Below are positions 28,387 to 42,107 of a stretch of 64,000 nucleotides of DNA, in pieces. Below the pieces are notes generated by a model. The model saw nothing but the letters and a program-made list of their open reading frames with translations. It did no database searches and had not been told where the DNA came from. Origin of the DNA: Chlorokybus atmophyticus. Taxonomy: Eukaryota > Streptophyta > Chlorokybophyceae > Chlorokybales > Chlorokybaceae. Numbering within the stretch: position 1 is the stretch's first letter; each line of letters opens with the position of its first letter. Location: positions 249,757-313,756 of the forward strand of contig RHPI01003124.1 in the NCBI GenBank assembly GCA_009103225.1, in the 5' to 3' direction. The position numbers were made by a program, and so were the translations under genes.

Positions 28387-31300
28387 ATGACACAGAACAA
28401 CTGGGAGGCCGATAAAATGTAAGTCCACATTGACTCTGTTCACTGGATGTTGCAGTTTGGGCTGCGGTTGGGAAACGGTGGTGTTTTGCACTAGGCGGCT
28501 TACATGGGTGCATGTGCAATACTCATCCATCCTCTTTCACGCAACTGCATTCTGAGCACTGCATGCGCACTTTCTGGCAAGGAACGTAGTTTGTTTGTTC
28601 AGACCGGGCGTTGGCGGCAACAGCTTGTGCCATTGATAGTCATTGCCATGACACTGGATTTTTGTAGTCAGCTGCTGACCTTCCGCTGCGGTCTTAGGCT
28701 TGACGTGTATATTTATGATTACCTTCGCAAGCGAAACTTCCTACAGTCGGCACAGGCTTTTCTCAACGACGCCAACGTCTCTCTGGATCCCGTTGGTACG
28801 TGTTGTTATGCTTATTGCAATAAAGTTCCATTCGTTAGTCAGCAGTGAGGTTCTTAGTGAAACGCTGAGTAGCAGTCTCTGCCATTAAGATCCAGTGTAA
28901 GTGAGAGCTGGGCGATGCTTGCTGGTGCGGGTTTCAACTGAACTTGTACTCAGCAATCGATGCTCCGGGAGGTTTCTTATTTGAGTGGTGGTCGGTGTTT
29001 TGGGATATCTTCATAGCGCGAACAAACGACAACCACTCAGAAGTTGCATCAGCTTATATTGAGGTAAGCAGACAATTTTTTTTGTTCATGGTTGGAGCAT
29101 GCCTTGCACCTTACTACCTTCAAGTACTGTGAACTGATGTCGATGTCACAGGCACAGCAGCAGAAAGCGCGAGAGCAGTTGCAGCAACAACAGGTGTTCC
29201 TTTGTAACCTTTGTGTATTGCCAATTGTCTGACTGCAGTTTCGCATACTAGCTGCAGTCAGTGTAAGGAGTTGAAGTTGTGGTACACGTCCCCGTATAGT
29301 TGCAGTGCTGGTTTGTGCCACACATAATTGCTTAGTTGGCTTACACATGACTATCGCAGGCCCAGAAGCCTCCCATTCCACAGTCACAGGTAAATGTTGT
29401 TTCATAAAGCGCATGTTCGCTTTGAGCGTTATTCTTAAAAGCGTATGATGCAACCAACAAGTGTGTTGCAACTTGACCTGATCATGTATGTATGCAGGTC
29501 GCCCAGCAAGCACAGCAGCAAGCACAGCACCTTCAGTTGCAGCAGTTGCAAATGCTGCAGCAGCAACGGCAACTGCAGCAACGACTAGCCATGAACAGCG
29601 ATGCGCAATTGGCTGGCAGCCAAGGCAGTGAAGGGCTGCGGTTTCCCAATGCAAATGCGCTCGCAAACAAGTTGTACGAGGAGCGGCTCAAACAAACTCA
29701 AGCGGCTGCAGCTGGCCGAGGGGCTGATGGAGGGTTGGACGAAAATGCTTTGAAGGTGTGGGCTTAAGTTATTTGCACAGGACTTGTTTGTATTTACATT
29801 GGATATCCACCTCACTGCCTGAGGTGGGTAGTCACTGTGGTCACGGGTGATTAATGTAGTGACCCTACTCACGTGATTGTCAAGTTATGCGTCTTGGCCG
29901 GGGCTTTCTTGTCTAAGTGGTAGGTCAGCGGTAGCCTGATAGAACCTTGCCTTACACAGTTGTTGGACAATCAGGCAGCATTGTTGAAGGCAGCAGCTGG
30001 AGGTCAAGGCATTGGCGGCTTTGACACCAATAACATCAATGCCAGCATGGCCCGGCAACTGTTGGCGAGCCCATCCCTGAGTAATGGAGGCAACCTGCAA
30101 CGTGAAGGCTCTGGAATGCTGCCCCCAAGCATGCAAGCCAAGTTGCAGGTGCGGGTGATTGCTTTTTGGGAATTCAGTGGCCCGTAGGTGCTGCATAACG
30201 CAGTATTGCAAGGCAGTGTCAAGTGTTGCATGCGAACTCTGTTGATACGAAAAGCTCGTATACTATGCTGGCGTCGTGGGTTGGTCTGGTTGCATTGCAA
30301 CAAGCCATTGACGTGGGTGCATGATGTTCATCAGGTGGATGGGAAAGGGGACGTGCCAGGTTCATTACAACGACCAGGAAGTGGTGAGGGCTCCATGTAT
30401 GCTGGCATGGGTCCAGGTGGTATGAATCCGCAAATGAAAAGTTGGCCACTTAGCCAGCAGCAAACTTCAGCTGGTCACCCCCAGGGTCATAGTACAGGAC
30501 AGGCCACACATAATGCAGCACCAGCTGGGCCCATGCGCACGCCCCAGTTTCAAACACAGGCTCAGTTCCAGCAGTTTCAGATGCTCAACCAGCAACAACA
30601 GCAGCAGCTTCTTCTCCATGCTCAGGTAGGGTTTGTTTATTGCAATATGGGTCAGCACACGGTGCCATCCCTCTTTTCAGATTGCCATGTAGGCATGTAC
30701 ATCGCAAGCAGTAGATGTGTTTGCACCTCTGGGCGGTTCCACAGCACATGCTGGTTGTCACAAAGCCACTGGTTCCGTCAGTGACTAAATGTGAACTCCT
30801 TGCTTCGTTGTCACAGCAAACCGCGCAGCAGCAGCTAGCAGGTAATCCGTCAGGCAGCCTTTCAGAGCTGGAGGCGTCCCGGTTGCGAGAAATAATGAAT
30901 AGGAAATCTGTACGAGGCAAGGACTCTCCGGGAGTGTCTGGGCTTGGTGTGTCCGAGTCTCCACTTGGTTCTGGGCTTGTCACTGGGCTGGGCCCTGTGA
31001 AAGGGGCGCCAAGGACACCTCAAGAGCAAGAGCTGCTGCTCAAGGTCGGTCCCGGCACGCACACTAGCACGCACACGTGCACACCCTGAGCAATGCAACC
31101 CAGTATCAAGTAACAAGGGCTTGCAGTAGAATGCACAGTTTTCATAGCACAATCTATCCCCACACCCCGCCATACTCAAAAATCAACACAAAGCACAGAT
31201 GTTGTGCGTACACATCAGCGTGGCCTGACCAACCAATTCTTGGTCTCTTGACGTGTAGTCACACCCAAGCACTCTTGTCATTACATTGCAGAGGTTGTTA

Positions 31301-33737
31301 CTGACACCATGTTGGGCGTCAGATGCAACAGCAACACCGTGCAGGCCAGCTGCAGGTAGCGCAGCAACAGCATCAAGCCGGCCAACAAGCACAGCTACAG
31401 CAGCAGCCCAACCAAGGGCAACAGGGTCAGCCTTCACAACAGCACCAACAACAGCAGCAGCCGCAGCCGCAGCAGCAGGGACAGCCACAACTTGGTCAGG
31501 TCAGCTGCACACAAGAACCACACAATGGTCATGTACTAGGGAGTCTTGCAGCTGGTTGATGGTTTCTGCTTGTGCAGTCCATCCAGCAACAGCCTACACC
31601 ATCTTCGCAGTCGCAAGGTGATTCGCAAGGCACTGCCCCTTATGGAGTGGGTGATGGCTTAGCCGCCAGTCCTGTTGATGCACCTGCCGGCCGCGGTCGT
31701 GGGCGAGTGAGTGGCCAACCAACTGCTAGAATTACCTGCAACGTGGGCCTCTTTGGCAAACTTATGATCTTGTTTATAACATGTCCTGCGTCTGGCATAT
31801 GCAGCCTACAAGGTCAAACTCTGCAAAAACAAACCAAAGTCGAAAGCGAAAACCGCAGCAGTCCGCTGGAGACATGTCTGTGTTGCGACAAGCATTGCAC
31901 GGAGGGAAGCCACCTGCACTTGGCATATCAGAGTCACATCCCTCCTCACCATCCTATACGTCACAACCAACCTCACAACAGGTTCATCTGGTGCGCCCAC
32001 CATTGTGCATTTGCAATAGTACTGGAAATAATGAGACAATCTTGCTTGGGTTTAAACGCTCGCTTTTGATAAATCATGCATGATCTACATTGTTGCAGCC
32101 ACATGATGGAGTCGATCGCTTCCATTCCACCATTGATGCTGCCCTTGATGACAATGTCGACGACTACTTGCGAACCGAGGCCGATCCACACGACTCAATC
32201 TTTGATGATGCATCAATCACTGCACCTTCCCTTTCATCGCACCTGGACTTGCCCAAAGGTATTGCTGTTTGCACCCTTCCCTCTTTGTCAGCATGCACAG
32301 TCTGTGTTCACGGCAAGCATTCGACAGCTGGTTGTGTGTTTCCTGGTCAGCACTTTGGGCATTGAAGTGACTGTATCTGTTTGCAGAGCACACGACAACA
32401 AACTTTTCTTTTGGTAAGGTTGGCAGCATTCGCGCGAGCAATAGCAAAGTGCTCTGTTGCTGTTTTTCGTCAGACGGGAAAATCTTGGCCAGTGCTGGCC
32501 ATGACAAGAAGGTATGACAGGAGCTAAAACATCTTTGTGAGTGTTTGCAGCTACTCCCCAAAGTTATCTGCGTAAATGATAGTACGCGGCAACCCAGTGT
32601 AATTGAGCGAGTGGTGGCGCAGGCTATCCTGTGGAATGTGGACACCTTGCAACCGGCGCAGTCTCTGGAGGAGCATTCGGCCTTGATCACAGACGTACGG
32701 TTTGGTCAGATCTCGCATCGATTGGCAACATCATCCTGGGACAAGAGCGTCCGTGTCTGGGACTGCGATACAGTAAGTAAATGCAGCTTTTCCCAAGGTG
32801 CAAGAGATGTTCAGGAATCAATGTTTGGGATAACCAACTCTGCTGTGTGCAGCCAAATTTCTCCGGCACTACCTTCACAGGGCACTCCACTTCCGTGCAA
32901 TCCTGCGACTTCCATCCCTCAAACGATGACATGCTGTGTTCATGCGACTCTGACGGAGAAATCCGCTTTTGGAGCATCAACCAGGGCATCTGCACGAGTG
33001 TGTTCAAGGTTTGTGGTTGGTTGCATCCTATGGCGCAAGTAGCAAGCTCACACTGTTGTCGTCTGCAGGGTGCTACGAAGCAGACACGCTTTCAGTCCGT
33101 GCATGGCCGCATGCTGGCTGCAGCTTCAGACAATGTCGTCGCTGTGTTTGATGTAGAGAACGAAGTCCTGCTCCACTCACTACAGGTGGGATGCCGGTTG
33201 CCATGACCTGCATGGCATTCACCTCATTTGTGCGTGGATGATGCGCTTGTGCTATTGTCATGTGTGCTGACTTGCATGTTCTGTTTTTGACATTTGCCTG
33301 CAGGGTCACACTAAGCCTGTACAGTCTTTATGTTGGGATGCCGAAGGCAACTTTGTTGCATCCGTTAGTGAGGACTCTGTAAGGGTCTGGGCGCTGGCAA
33401 ATAATGATGGAGAGATGGTGCACGAGTTGATAAGCAGCGGCAACAAGTTTCACTCCTGCGTGTTTCACCCGACCTTCCCGTCATTACTGATTGTTGGCTG
33501 CTACCAGGTACGCTCACATACACTGTTGCATTATGCAGCACACATGCCATTGGCTGTGTTGCTGTCTGCTGACATGTCATCCTTTGCTTGTAGTCCCTGG
33601 AGCTATGGAACATGGTGGAGAATAAGAGTATGAGTTTGCCAGCGCACGAAGGCATCATTGCAGCTCTAGCAAGTTCGCCAGCCACAGCCATGGTTGCATC
33701 CGCCAGCCACGACTCTTATGTTAAGCTATGGAAGTAG
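28387..33737 (+). CDS. LUG: LEUNIG-type Groucho/Tup1 transcriptional corepressor
   Basis: Nuclear corepressor; in plants LUG/LUH bind SEUSS through the LUFS domain and recruit histone deacetylase and Mediator. 19 exons: 28387-28418, 28698-28795, 28954-29063, 29152-29193, 29360-29389, 29498-29755, 29960-30148, 30335-30625, 30817-31044, 31323-31499, 31578-31706, 31805-31981, 32099-32258, 32387-32511, 32623-32772, 32853-33008, 33069-33185, 33304-33507, 33594-33737; 2817 nt, 938 aa (Arabidopsis LUG about 931). Seen: start [11 protein letters not shown], LisH/LUFS ([21 protein letters not shown], then [20 protein letters not shown] and [17 protein letters not shown]), long Gln-rich centre, a basic SRKRK patch, and C-terminal WD40 repeats ([51 protein letters not shown]). 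Exon 10 uses the AG at 31321-31322 because the upstream AG gives an in-frame stop. Confidence 0.96.
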
Positions 33738-34815
33738 TAAAGGCCCTGTTGTAGATAAAAGCGCAAACAGCTGAATCACTCTCACTAGCACTGAAAGATA
33801 TCTGCATAGAAGTTTATTATTATGCTATGCTTAGCCACATCAACTCCGCGGAATAGATAACGCGCTTGCCTCATGTTGAAATCTTTCCATGCGTGCCGAG
33901 GCCGTGTTTGCTTTTGTTCTAGCATGAAGGCGTGGAGTTAATGCATCGCGTCTATGTTGTGATTGCACTTGCATTCAATGTGCGGACATGCATACCATAC
34001 CTGTACGAATTGCCAACTTAACCAGCAAGACCGCAACGTGTTTCAGTGCCATTGTGTGCAATGTCAGACGGTATTTGCAAATTACATACTGATGGTGTGT
34101 TTCAAGGTGGCCACATTCGCACTGTCCAGCAATAGACTTGCATTCCTCCGTGTCATGATTTGATTAGGCAAGGGCAGCAGTAGTGGAAAGCACAGGGACG
34201 CATGCAAGCTGAAATGGTAACTAGCTGTGTAATGTTTGGTATATACGGTGTACAGGATATGCTGCCAGTAGTTGTAGGCATGCATGACATTACTCACAGC
34301 ATGCCAAACAGCATGCAAGCACACTGTAACACAACCACCGGGCTATACACACTGTTCCAACCACACTACACTACACTAGTCTAGACCTCCCCATTGTATA
34401 TGCAGACATGCTTATGAGTAGTGCATTACCTGCCCACACGGTGTGGGAGTCGTGGTAGCTATGTACGTCAAATGCAGGACATGCATGTGCATGAAGCGCT
34501 TGCATTGCATGTGTGGAAGGGCGCGTTTTGAGTGCTCGTTTCCCGCAGCATGGGGATGAGCATAAACTCATGCAAACAAGTACCCTACTCAACAGTTCCC
34601 AGGTGGCTCAATAGACGAGTTAGTTTACTGCATATGCGTCTATGCGAGGAGCTAGCCTTGCAAATAGCCATTGTACACTGCAGCGCACCCCACCATCTGG
34701 ACATGTGCACCTCAATACCTTGATCGCAACTGCATACACGTTGCCAACAAATGTAGCTCTACATTAACATAATTTCAACAAATATATACTACAAGGCCCA
34801 TTTGGTTCAGTTCAC
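33738..34815. other. Convergent spacer between LUG and PUT
   Basis: About 1.1 kb between two stop codons; it should hold both 3' untranslated regions. No other gene seen. Confidence 0.6.
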
Positions 34816-37800
34816 TCAACCAGCTTCACGAAAGTCCCTGTTGCTAGGTTGAAGCAAAGGTCGTTGGTCGTGCCCGTTGACCCCATTCCCAAGGCTGATC
34901 CCCTTTTTGACAAGGAGTTCGAGCCCCCGCTCGGCCTTGTCGTCTCTGTGTGAGGGAGTGCGCTGCAGCTTGCCGCTATCCGGCATGTCATCATCATCAT
35001 CGTCGTCCCCAAAGAAAGCCTGATCAACGATAGCACGCTTCGGCCGCTTCCTGAAACCCATCCTTGCAACCCAACTGTCGCCCTTGAGCTCCCCAATCAC
35101 TGCACATAGAGACCAGTAAGATGTAGCACGACACATGCACACGCACGCGCGCACGTATATGCGCACACATGCATATGCGAGCACGTAAGCACACAAACAT
35201 GTACGACCTGCCAGTACATCACAGTTGGCATCACATCATGTTTGAACTCTCGCCAAGTCTATTGCTCCAGTATGCTATTACCTGCAAGGGGATCACCATG
35301 TGCGCGATGTTCCCACCACATGCGCATGCAGTACACGGCGCACGCTATGGCGATGCAGAATCCGCCTATGCCTAGCGTGACTGGCCCGCACAGGACCACA
35401 GTCACGCAGCAAAGCGCCACCGGTAGTGCGCACAGTGCGTACAAACCACGATTGCTGATTGGAATCTTGTATGGCCTCGCAGTCTGATGGCAAACGTTAC
35501 AATTTAGCAACCACTGTGCGCACTCGCTGTGCGCGCATGCCTACACCCGCACATGAGCCCACACGCGTGCACGCATACACGCGCACACACATGCACACAC
35601 CACGACACATAAGCACTTGCCTGTGGTTCTGAGGTGCGCAGTTTGATGAGGGCTGCGAACTTCATGATGGTGGCGAGTGAGTAGAATAGCATGTCGACTT
35701 TGGCAAGGGAGGTGAAGTTGAGTGTGGTGAGGGCGAGGGTGATGGCGGCGTTGACTACTGTTGCGAACCAGGGCGTCTTGTACACGGGGTGGAGACGGGT
35801 GAATGCGCGCGGAAGCTGCCCCACCGAGCTCATGCCATACAGCATCCGCGAGCTCGTGCAGAGCAGAGTGCAGAGCAAACCGACTGCGCTGATTGCAGCC
35901 GACACTCCCATCCAATCCTGCACCCACATCCAGACTTACTAATTGCAAACACACGTATGTAATTTTCCATGCTTGCAGGTATACGCACAAGCCAGCCATG
36001 CACATGCACATGAGCGTGCGCACGTGTGTGTGCATCTTAGATGGTACAGATGTGTGGAACTGCAACTGCACATGCGCCAAAGCATGGTGGCATGTATGCA
36101 TGCACGCGTGTGACAGGGCTACCCTATGCATGGCTAAATGCATAGGGAAGCACTATGTAATGTGACCTCATGTGTACAACATCGTACGTACATATGAATA
36201 AGGGCATCTGCAGTTGTGCATGCAAATGCGCGCGCGCGCGCGCATGTGGGTATGTGTAGGTGGCGTAGGTTGTCATTGTTGCATGTGCTTGATGTTTATT
36301 GACGAACATTGTGAGACTGACCTCAAGCCATTTGCCCCCGATTTCGCGCGCGATCTCAACAAATGCGCCGTCGTGCCAGCGGTCGTAGTTGCCGTCGGCG
36401 GGGAGCACGCTGAGGCCGATGAGGGCGGGCAGCACGTACGCCGCCGTGATCAGCCCGATTGACGCCACCAGCGCCCGAGGATACGACCTGCCAGGATCCG
36501 CCACCTCTCCCGCGCACGTCCCCGCAGCATCAAAACTGATTGTGCACACAATATGGGCTTCACAACATGCCACCCACGCATGCGGTATGTACGTACTGAC
36601 TTGTGCATGCACATATTGTTTATATGCGCACGTGCACATTCGCTATCTGTGTACCAATGCATACACAGATTGCAGTACATGCATGTGTAACTGCACACAT
36701 GCCTGCATATGCGCGTGCACATGCGTCCTCATTTTGCATGCATGCGTGCGTGCCTGTATGCGCACGCGCCCGTGATCGAGGACGCCCATGCATGCATGCG
36801 GGCGTGCGTGCTCATGTACATGGCGACTACATGTAAGTGCATATATACCAGATGTGCACCAACAGTGCTTAATACCATGGCAAAATACTCATGCAGCTAC
36901 ACGCGCTTCGATTAGCGTGAAAAGTAGTGAGGCACACTCACATGCAGTTGTTAAAGTGTTTGGCCTCTCTTACCCGCCAGTATTCCAGAGCAGTATGGCA
37001 AGAAATCTCCCCCAGTCAGTGTGTCCAGGGGAGGGCGTTGGATGCTTGAGCCACGCAAATGACAGGTTCGGGAAGCCGATGGTAACCATTACAAAGAATG
37101 GCGATATCACACAAATTGTGAAGAACACCGACGCCGAACCCACTATGTCCACTCCGCGCACATTCAGCGCCACCACGAAGAGCATCAGAACAACCTTGAC
37201 TGCCCACCTCACCACTGCGCACGACAGCGAGCGTGTCAATGATATTTGCAGCAACTGTGCAGGGTTTCAGTACCAACCCCTCAGTGTCAGAGTCCAACTG
37301 CTGCATACTGACTGGTGCACCAGTGTCATATGCGGACATGCACATGCATGCGCACGGGTGAGTGTGTGTCACATATGCGTGCAAGAATGTGTGCACGCGC
37401 TGGTGAGTGCATGTGTGCAGGTCCTTGCTCGTGCATACGCGCGTGCCCGCACACGCATTGGCAACCAATGACAATGCCACTAGCGAGCAACCAAGCAATC
37501 GCCCATGGACCAAGCAATCAAATCAACGAAATCAAGCAAGCGAGCCACAACATCACACTTACGAGGGTTGATGGAGGATGCGTCCCCGTCCACGCCATAC
37601 AGCACGGAGGCAAGGTAGTCCGTGAGCAGGACGGGGTACAGAGCATTGTCAAAGAAGTTGCATAGAACAGACAGGGTGCCATTTAGGTAGGACCAGAAGG
37701 GGCCGAACGCGCGATCGATCCACAAAATTGGACCACCTGTCTCGGGTATCATCGTCGCAAGCTCTGCTGTCATCAGAGCCAACGGACCAGACCACACAAA

Positions 37801-39401
37801 CGGAAGAACTGCAAGACCGATCAAGACCGCTAACGGACCGCCAGCGCCTATGCTGTCCTCAAAACCGTACGGGCCCTGCAGGGAGGACAGAGGTTATTTT
37901 TGTTCTCTGTTGCTTGGGTTGTTGGTTTGTGTGTTGATTGGTTGATTGGGGTGCTGGGTGGGTGGTGAAGGTAGTGGTGGTGGTGGTGGTGGTGGTGGTG
38001 GTGGTGGTGGTGGTGGTGGTGGTGGTGGTGGTGGTGGTGGTGGTGGTGGTGGTGGTGGTGGTGGTGGTGGTGGTGGTGGTGGTGGTGGTGGTGGTGGTGG
38101 TGGTGGTGGTGGTGGTGGTGGTGGTGGTGGTGGTGGTGGTGGTGGTGGTGGTGGTGGTGGTGGTGGTGGTGGTGGTGGTGGTGGTGGTGGTGGTGGTGGT
38201 GGTGGTGGTGGTGGTGGTGGTGGTGGTGGTGGTGGTGGTGGTGGTGGTGGTGGTGGTGGTGGTGGTGGTGGTGGTGGTGGTGGTGGTGGTGGTGGTGGTG
38301 GTGGTGGTGGTGGTGGTGGTGGTGGTGGTGGTGGTGGTGGTGGTGGTGGTGGTGGTGGTGGTGGTGGTGGTGGTGGTGGTGGTGGTGGTGGTGGTGGTGG
38401 TGGTGGTGGTGGTGGTGGTGGTGGTGGTGGTGGTGGTGGTGGTGGTGGTGGTGGTGGTGGTGGTGGTGGTGGTGGTGGTGGTGGTGGTGGTGGTGGTGGT
38501 GGTGGTGGTGGTGGTGGTGGTGTGCCTCAATGTTTGTCACAACTCGTGTAGTTTGTTCAAGTCAGCAATAATACAATTATCCGCCACGCGTGTTGCAGCA
38601 TCCAAAAGTGTGTTGGGTTTGATATAATGCACATCGCCCTTGTGAAGATGAGGGACATTTAATGAATGCAAGAAGAGAAAGAGAGTGATGACGGCACAGC
38701 TACAAACTAGTTTTATTATGAACTAGTTAAACTAGTTACTAGTTAAACTACTCCAATACATGTCCTGTGAGAAATCCATGAGCAAGTTACTTCGTCGTTC
38801 TACCCATTAGCAGATAGACACATTATGGCCGCACAAAACGTTTGTAAGCGCTGCTTGATTGCAGTGTACCTATACAGGAAAACTAAATCAAATCGTCTTC
38901 ATCATAAACTCATCACTGAGTGTGTTGGGAGCACTCAAGCAAGCAGTGAGTGGTAAGCACTGCTTGTTTGTATTTGCAAACATGCATGTCAGCGACATGT
39001 CTTCAGTAAGAATGCGCAGATCTCACGTCCAAACGTTGCAACCTATGCTTTTAAAGCAGACTGAACTATGTGGAGGGTGTCCCCGTTGACTATTCTTGTT
39101 GCAATGTGAGTATACTTGCGAAATTGCAAGTCAACTATGCACTGATTACAGATCTCAGCTGACACACTTGCAAGAGTGTAAGCTTCTTTTATTCTGTGGC
39201 TTAAGTGTGGCTTACCCCAGCCACGGCGAAGAAGATGATGCCAACGAGCTGCAGGGTGGTGAGGGTGCCGATGGGGGCGTCATTGCCGGCGACGTAGGCG
39301 TCGTCATCGCCGCCGTTGACGGCACCGGCGCCAGCCTCATCGGCGAAATGCACCCGCTGCTTGTCCACATCCACACTGAAGGCGGACTCCGCCGCCTTCA
39401 T
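34816..39401 (-). CDS. APC-family polyamine/amino-acid transporter (PUT/LAT type)
   Basis: Multi-pass transporter of the APC superfamily, closest by eye to plant PUT polyamine uptake transporters; substrate is inference. Seven exons on the minus strand: 39401-39216, 37875-37563, 37214-36974, 36535-36322, 35917-35621, 35483-35282, 35099-34816; 1737 nt, 578 aa. Seen: acidic N-terminus, LQLVGIIFFAVAG, GPYGFEDSIGAGGPLAVL, VWSGPLALMTAELATMIPE, NALYPVLLTDYL, LNVRGVDIVGS, AGTCAGEVADPGRSYPRAL, RPYKIPI and an acidic/basic tail. Intron 5 (35620-35484) has a GC donor, CAG|GCAAGT; joining EPQ to TARPYKIP requires it. Intron 1 (37876-39215) holds a roughly 550-bp GGT/ACC repeat. The upstream in-frame GTG is ignored; the start is the first ATG. 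Confidence 0.9.
37974..38521 (+). repeat. (GGT)n / (ACC)n microsatellite, about 180 units
   Basis: Uninterrupted GGT triplets for about 548 bp, apparently perfect. On the transcribed sense strand of the transporter it reads ACC. It is entirely inside intron 1, so the His, Thr, Val and Gly homopolymer frames here are artefacts. Confidence 0.98.
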
Positions 39402-40870
39402 CGCGACAACCACAATACTACCAAACCACTATCCCCACTAGCAGCTGCTAGCATCGACCCATCACACTTCGCACAACCCTCACAACAACGACTACCACGC
39501 CGTTGATGACACCAACCAGTTAGCCAACAACAAGCACAGCCAGTACACCCCACCACTCCTCCACACAGCTCACAGGCTGACAAGTATTTTAGCTTTCCAG
39601 ATCTAAACAGTAGAATGCAATATGTCAGCTGTCAATCAACTGCCCAGGCGCTACACTCCTTCCCTTGCTAATCGCCAGCCTCCACCTGCTCCTTGAACAC
39701 GTCACCGCCGCCGTCGCCACCGCCGCAAGCAGCACGATGGTGGCCAAGCTGTACGTCATGGCTTATGCAATGCTCATCGACAGCTGTGATGTTTGTGGGT
39801 GTTTGCGCGTGACCGATCTTCCTTCCTTCCAAATTGCATTCCTTACGGTTTCTGCTTCCTGGTAAAGGAAGACGACACGCAAGCTTCCGTGGCGAAACGG
39901 CTTGTTAACATCATATAACCTTTGCTGGTACTGTCGGATTGTAGCGGGCACTACCCTGCATCTAGGCCATCACAAGCACAGTTATGCGCTGTAATTGGCC
40001 AAGTCAACTTCGTTCTGGCTTCGGCGTCATCAAAGTGCGGCCCTACGCATGCGGTGTGCAGATGCAAGTACAGCGGCTGAGATGCGATGAATTAGCTCTG
40101 GTGGACGATGTTGCTTTGCATTTATTCCGGGCTTTGGCTTGTAGATCGGTTGCATCAGAGCCGTCCCTTGTTAAGTGCATTCACAATCTCAGCCATCCAA
40201 CCTGCATCCCCACAGCTGCCAACATAGGGCCGAGTTCATGACGCTTTTGTGGATGGGGTTAACCAAACATGTTTAGGACAAACCGCACAAGCTGACCGCA
40301 CAAGCCGCACAGGATGCGAGCTGCGATCTACTTGGTCGATTTATTGGTTGCCTTGTTTCGGCGTCATGAAAGTCGGGTCCCAACGCGATCTGTACCGATG
40401 CAAGTTCAATGGCTACGATATGCTATAATAGTTCAAGCTAGTGGCTTTGTGTTTGGTTGTTGTGTGTCGAGTGAATACAACGCAATCTGAGCCGTGCAAG
40501 TAATACTCCTTGGGTATCCTTAGCCGTCCAAGCTGCATCCACATAACAACCAGCATAGGGCTGCTTTCATGACGCGTTAGCGACAGAGTACAATAGGACA
40601 CAACTGGGGGGCATCATACAAACAGCGCACAAGACGCACATTACGCACAAGAAGGCTCGGCCCAAAATAGACGCGAAAACAGGATTACTGTTGGCATTAT
40701 TCGCCGCCGCCGCCGCCGCCTACGTGTCGTCGTCGTCGTCATCGTCGTCATCGTCGTCCTTCGCCGTCGTGTAGATGCGCAGAGTGTCGTTTTGCGTGGC
40801 GGTGGTAACAGGGCTAGCTTGCTTGTGGCTGGCGTGGCAGTGCGACAGGCTGACTGCAGCTGTGGTTGGG
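39402..40870. promoter_or_regulatory. Divergent spacer between PUT and NME5 with a diverged tandem duplication
   Basis: 1.47 kb between opposed starts. Two related blocks, about 39994-40330 and 40345-40660, share TTCGGCGTCAT, GATGCAAGT, GTCCAAGCTGCATCCACA-like and CATGACGC words in the same order, and each ends in CGCACAAG repeats. CGC/CCG and GTC triplet runs lie at 40700-40760, before the NME5 start. Confidence 0.6.
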
Positions 40871-42073
40871 ATGGGGAACGATGACAGCAACAACAACAGC
40901 CTCCCTGTGGAGAAGACGTACGCCATGATAAAGCCGGACGCGGTTGCGGCCGGCCACGCTGAAGATATCATGCACGATGTCGCTGCACACGGCTTTACCA
41001 TCATCGCCCACAAGAAACTGCAGGTGTGGAATGCGCATTGTTGCCTTTGTGCTTTTGGCAGCTGTATGCTCAAACTGTACTCAAACCCTAATCAAGCCCT
41101 GCTGAGAAGTTGCAACCCTAATCGAACAGCAAACCCCTAGTAGAATATACACGTAATCATGGCAATGCGTATGAGTGCGCCAATCGCAAAAACCACATGC
41201 AGGTATTGGAATATATTGCAGCAATTAGACCATGTACTCTCAATCGTTTTCAACAACATCTGGTAGAGGTATAACAAACAATGTGCATCAAATGGTATCA
41301 GTTCGTCCATGGCTGAATTGTTTGTGAGCAAAGCTTGTGTTTGAGTCCTCCAGAGTGTCATTCAAAAGTTTTGCAGGATATGTTGTTGGTCGCCTGAGCA
41401 GTTGCGTGCAACTTTAATGTGCGCACGAGGCAATTGCTATGTGTCTCGTGTTCAGCATTGCTACAACCAGTGAAGCCAGAACCACATTGAGCTCTCAATA
41501 AGTGGCAGGCTACACTTGCTACATTGCTTTTTCCCTCACAGTCTTTTCCTCACATCCATGCACGCGCGCTTGTCACGCTTCATGCATGTGCACATACAGC
41601 ACGCATACGCACGCGCATTTGTACAGTCACGGCACAGACACAGGCGCACTCTCTCAGCACCTGCGTGTGTGTCAACGCATGTGTTGAATCTATGCAACAG
41701 ATGACGAAGGAGAGAGCCGAGGAGTTTTACGCCGAGCACAATGGCAAGGAGTTCTACGACGCTCTCACCAACTTCATGAGCAGGTCAGGACACAATCTGA
41801 GCTTGCGATAGTTGTCTCTCACACTGATTACGTGTCTGTGTTACTGGCACAAAGTGTACACGCCAGTGTGCAAGGACTGGGTTGCTTGCACTCTAGGTTA
41901 GCGTGCTGCTCCTTATCAATACTGATATTTATCACTGCTAACATGTTGTGCGGCACGGTAGTAAAGGCCATCATCATCATCATCATCATCATGCTATTGA
42001 CAAGATATCAGCTCATGGTAAATGTCGAACGCTAATTGTCCCTGACATCAATGTTGTTATTGTTGTCGTTGTC

Positions 42074-42107
<34 letters not shown>

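Noticed and set aside
37848-38627. Open frames of pure His, Thr, Val or Gly
   Set aside because: They are readings of the GGT/ACC microsatellite within a transporter intron.
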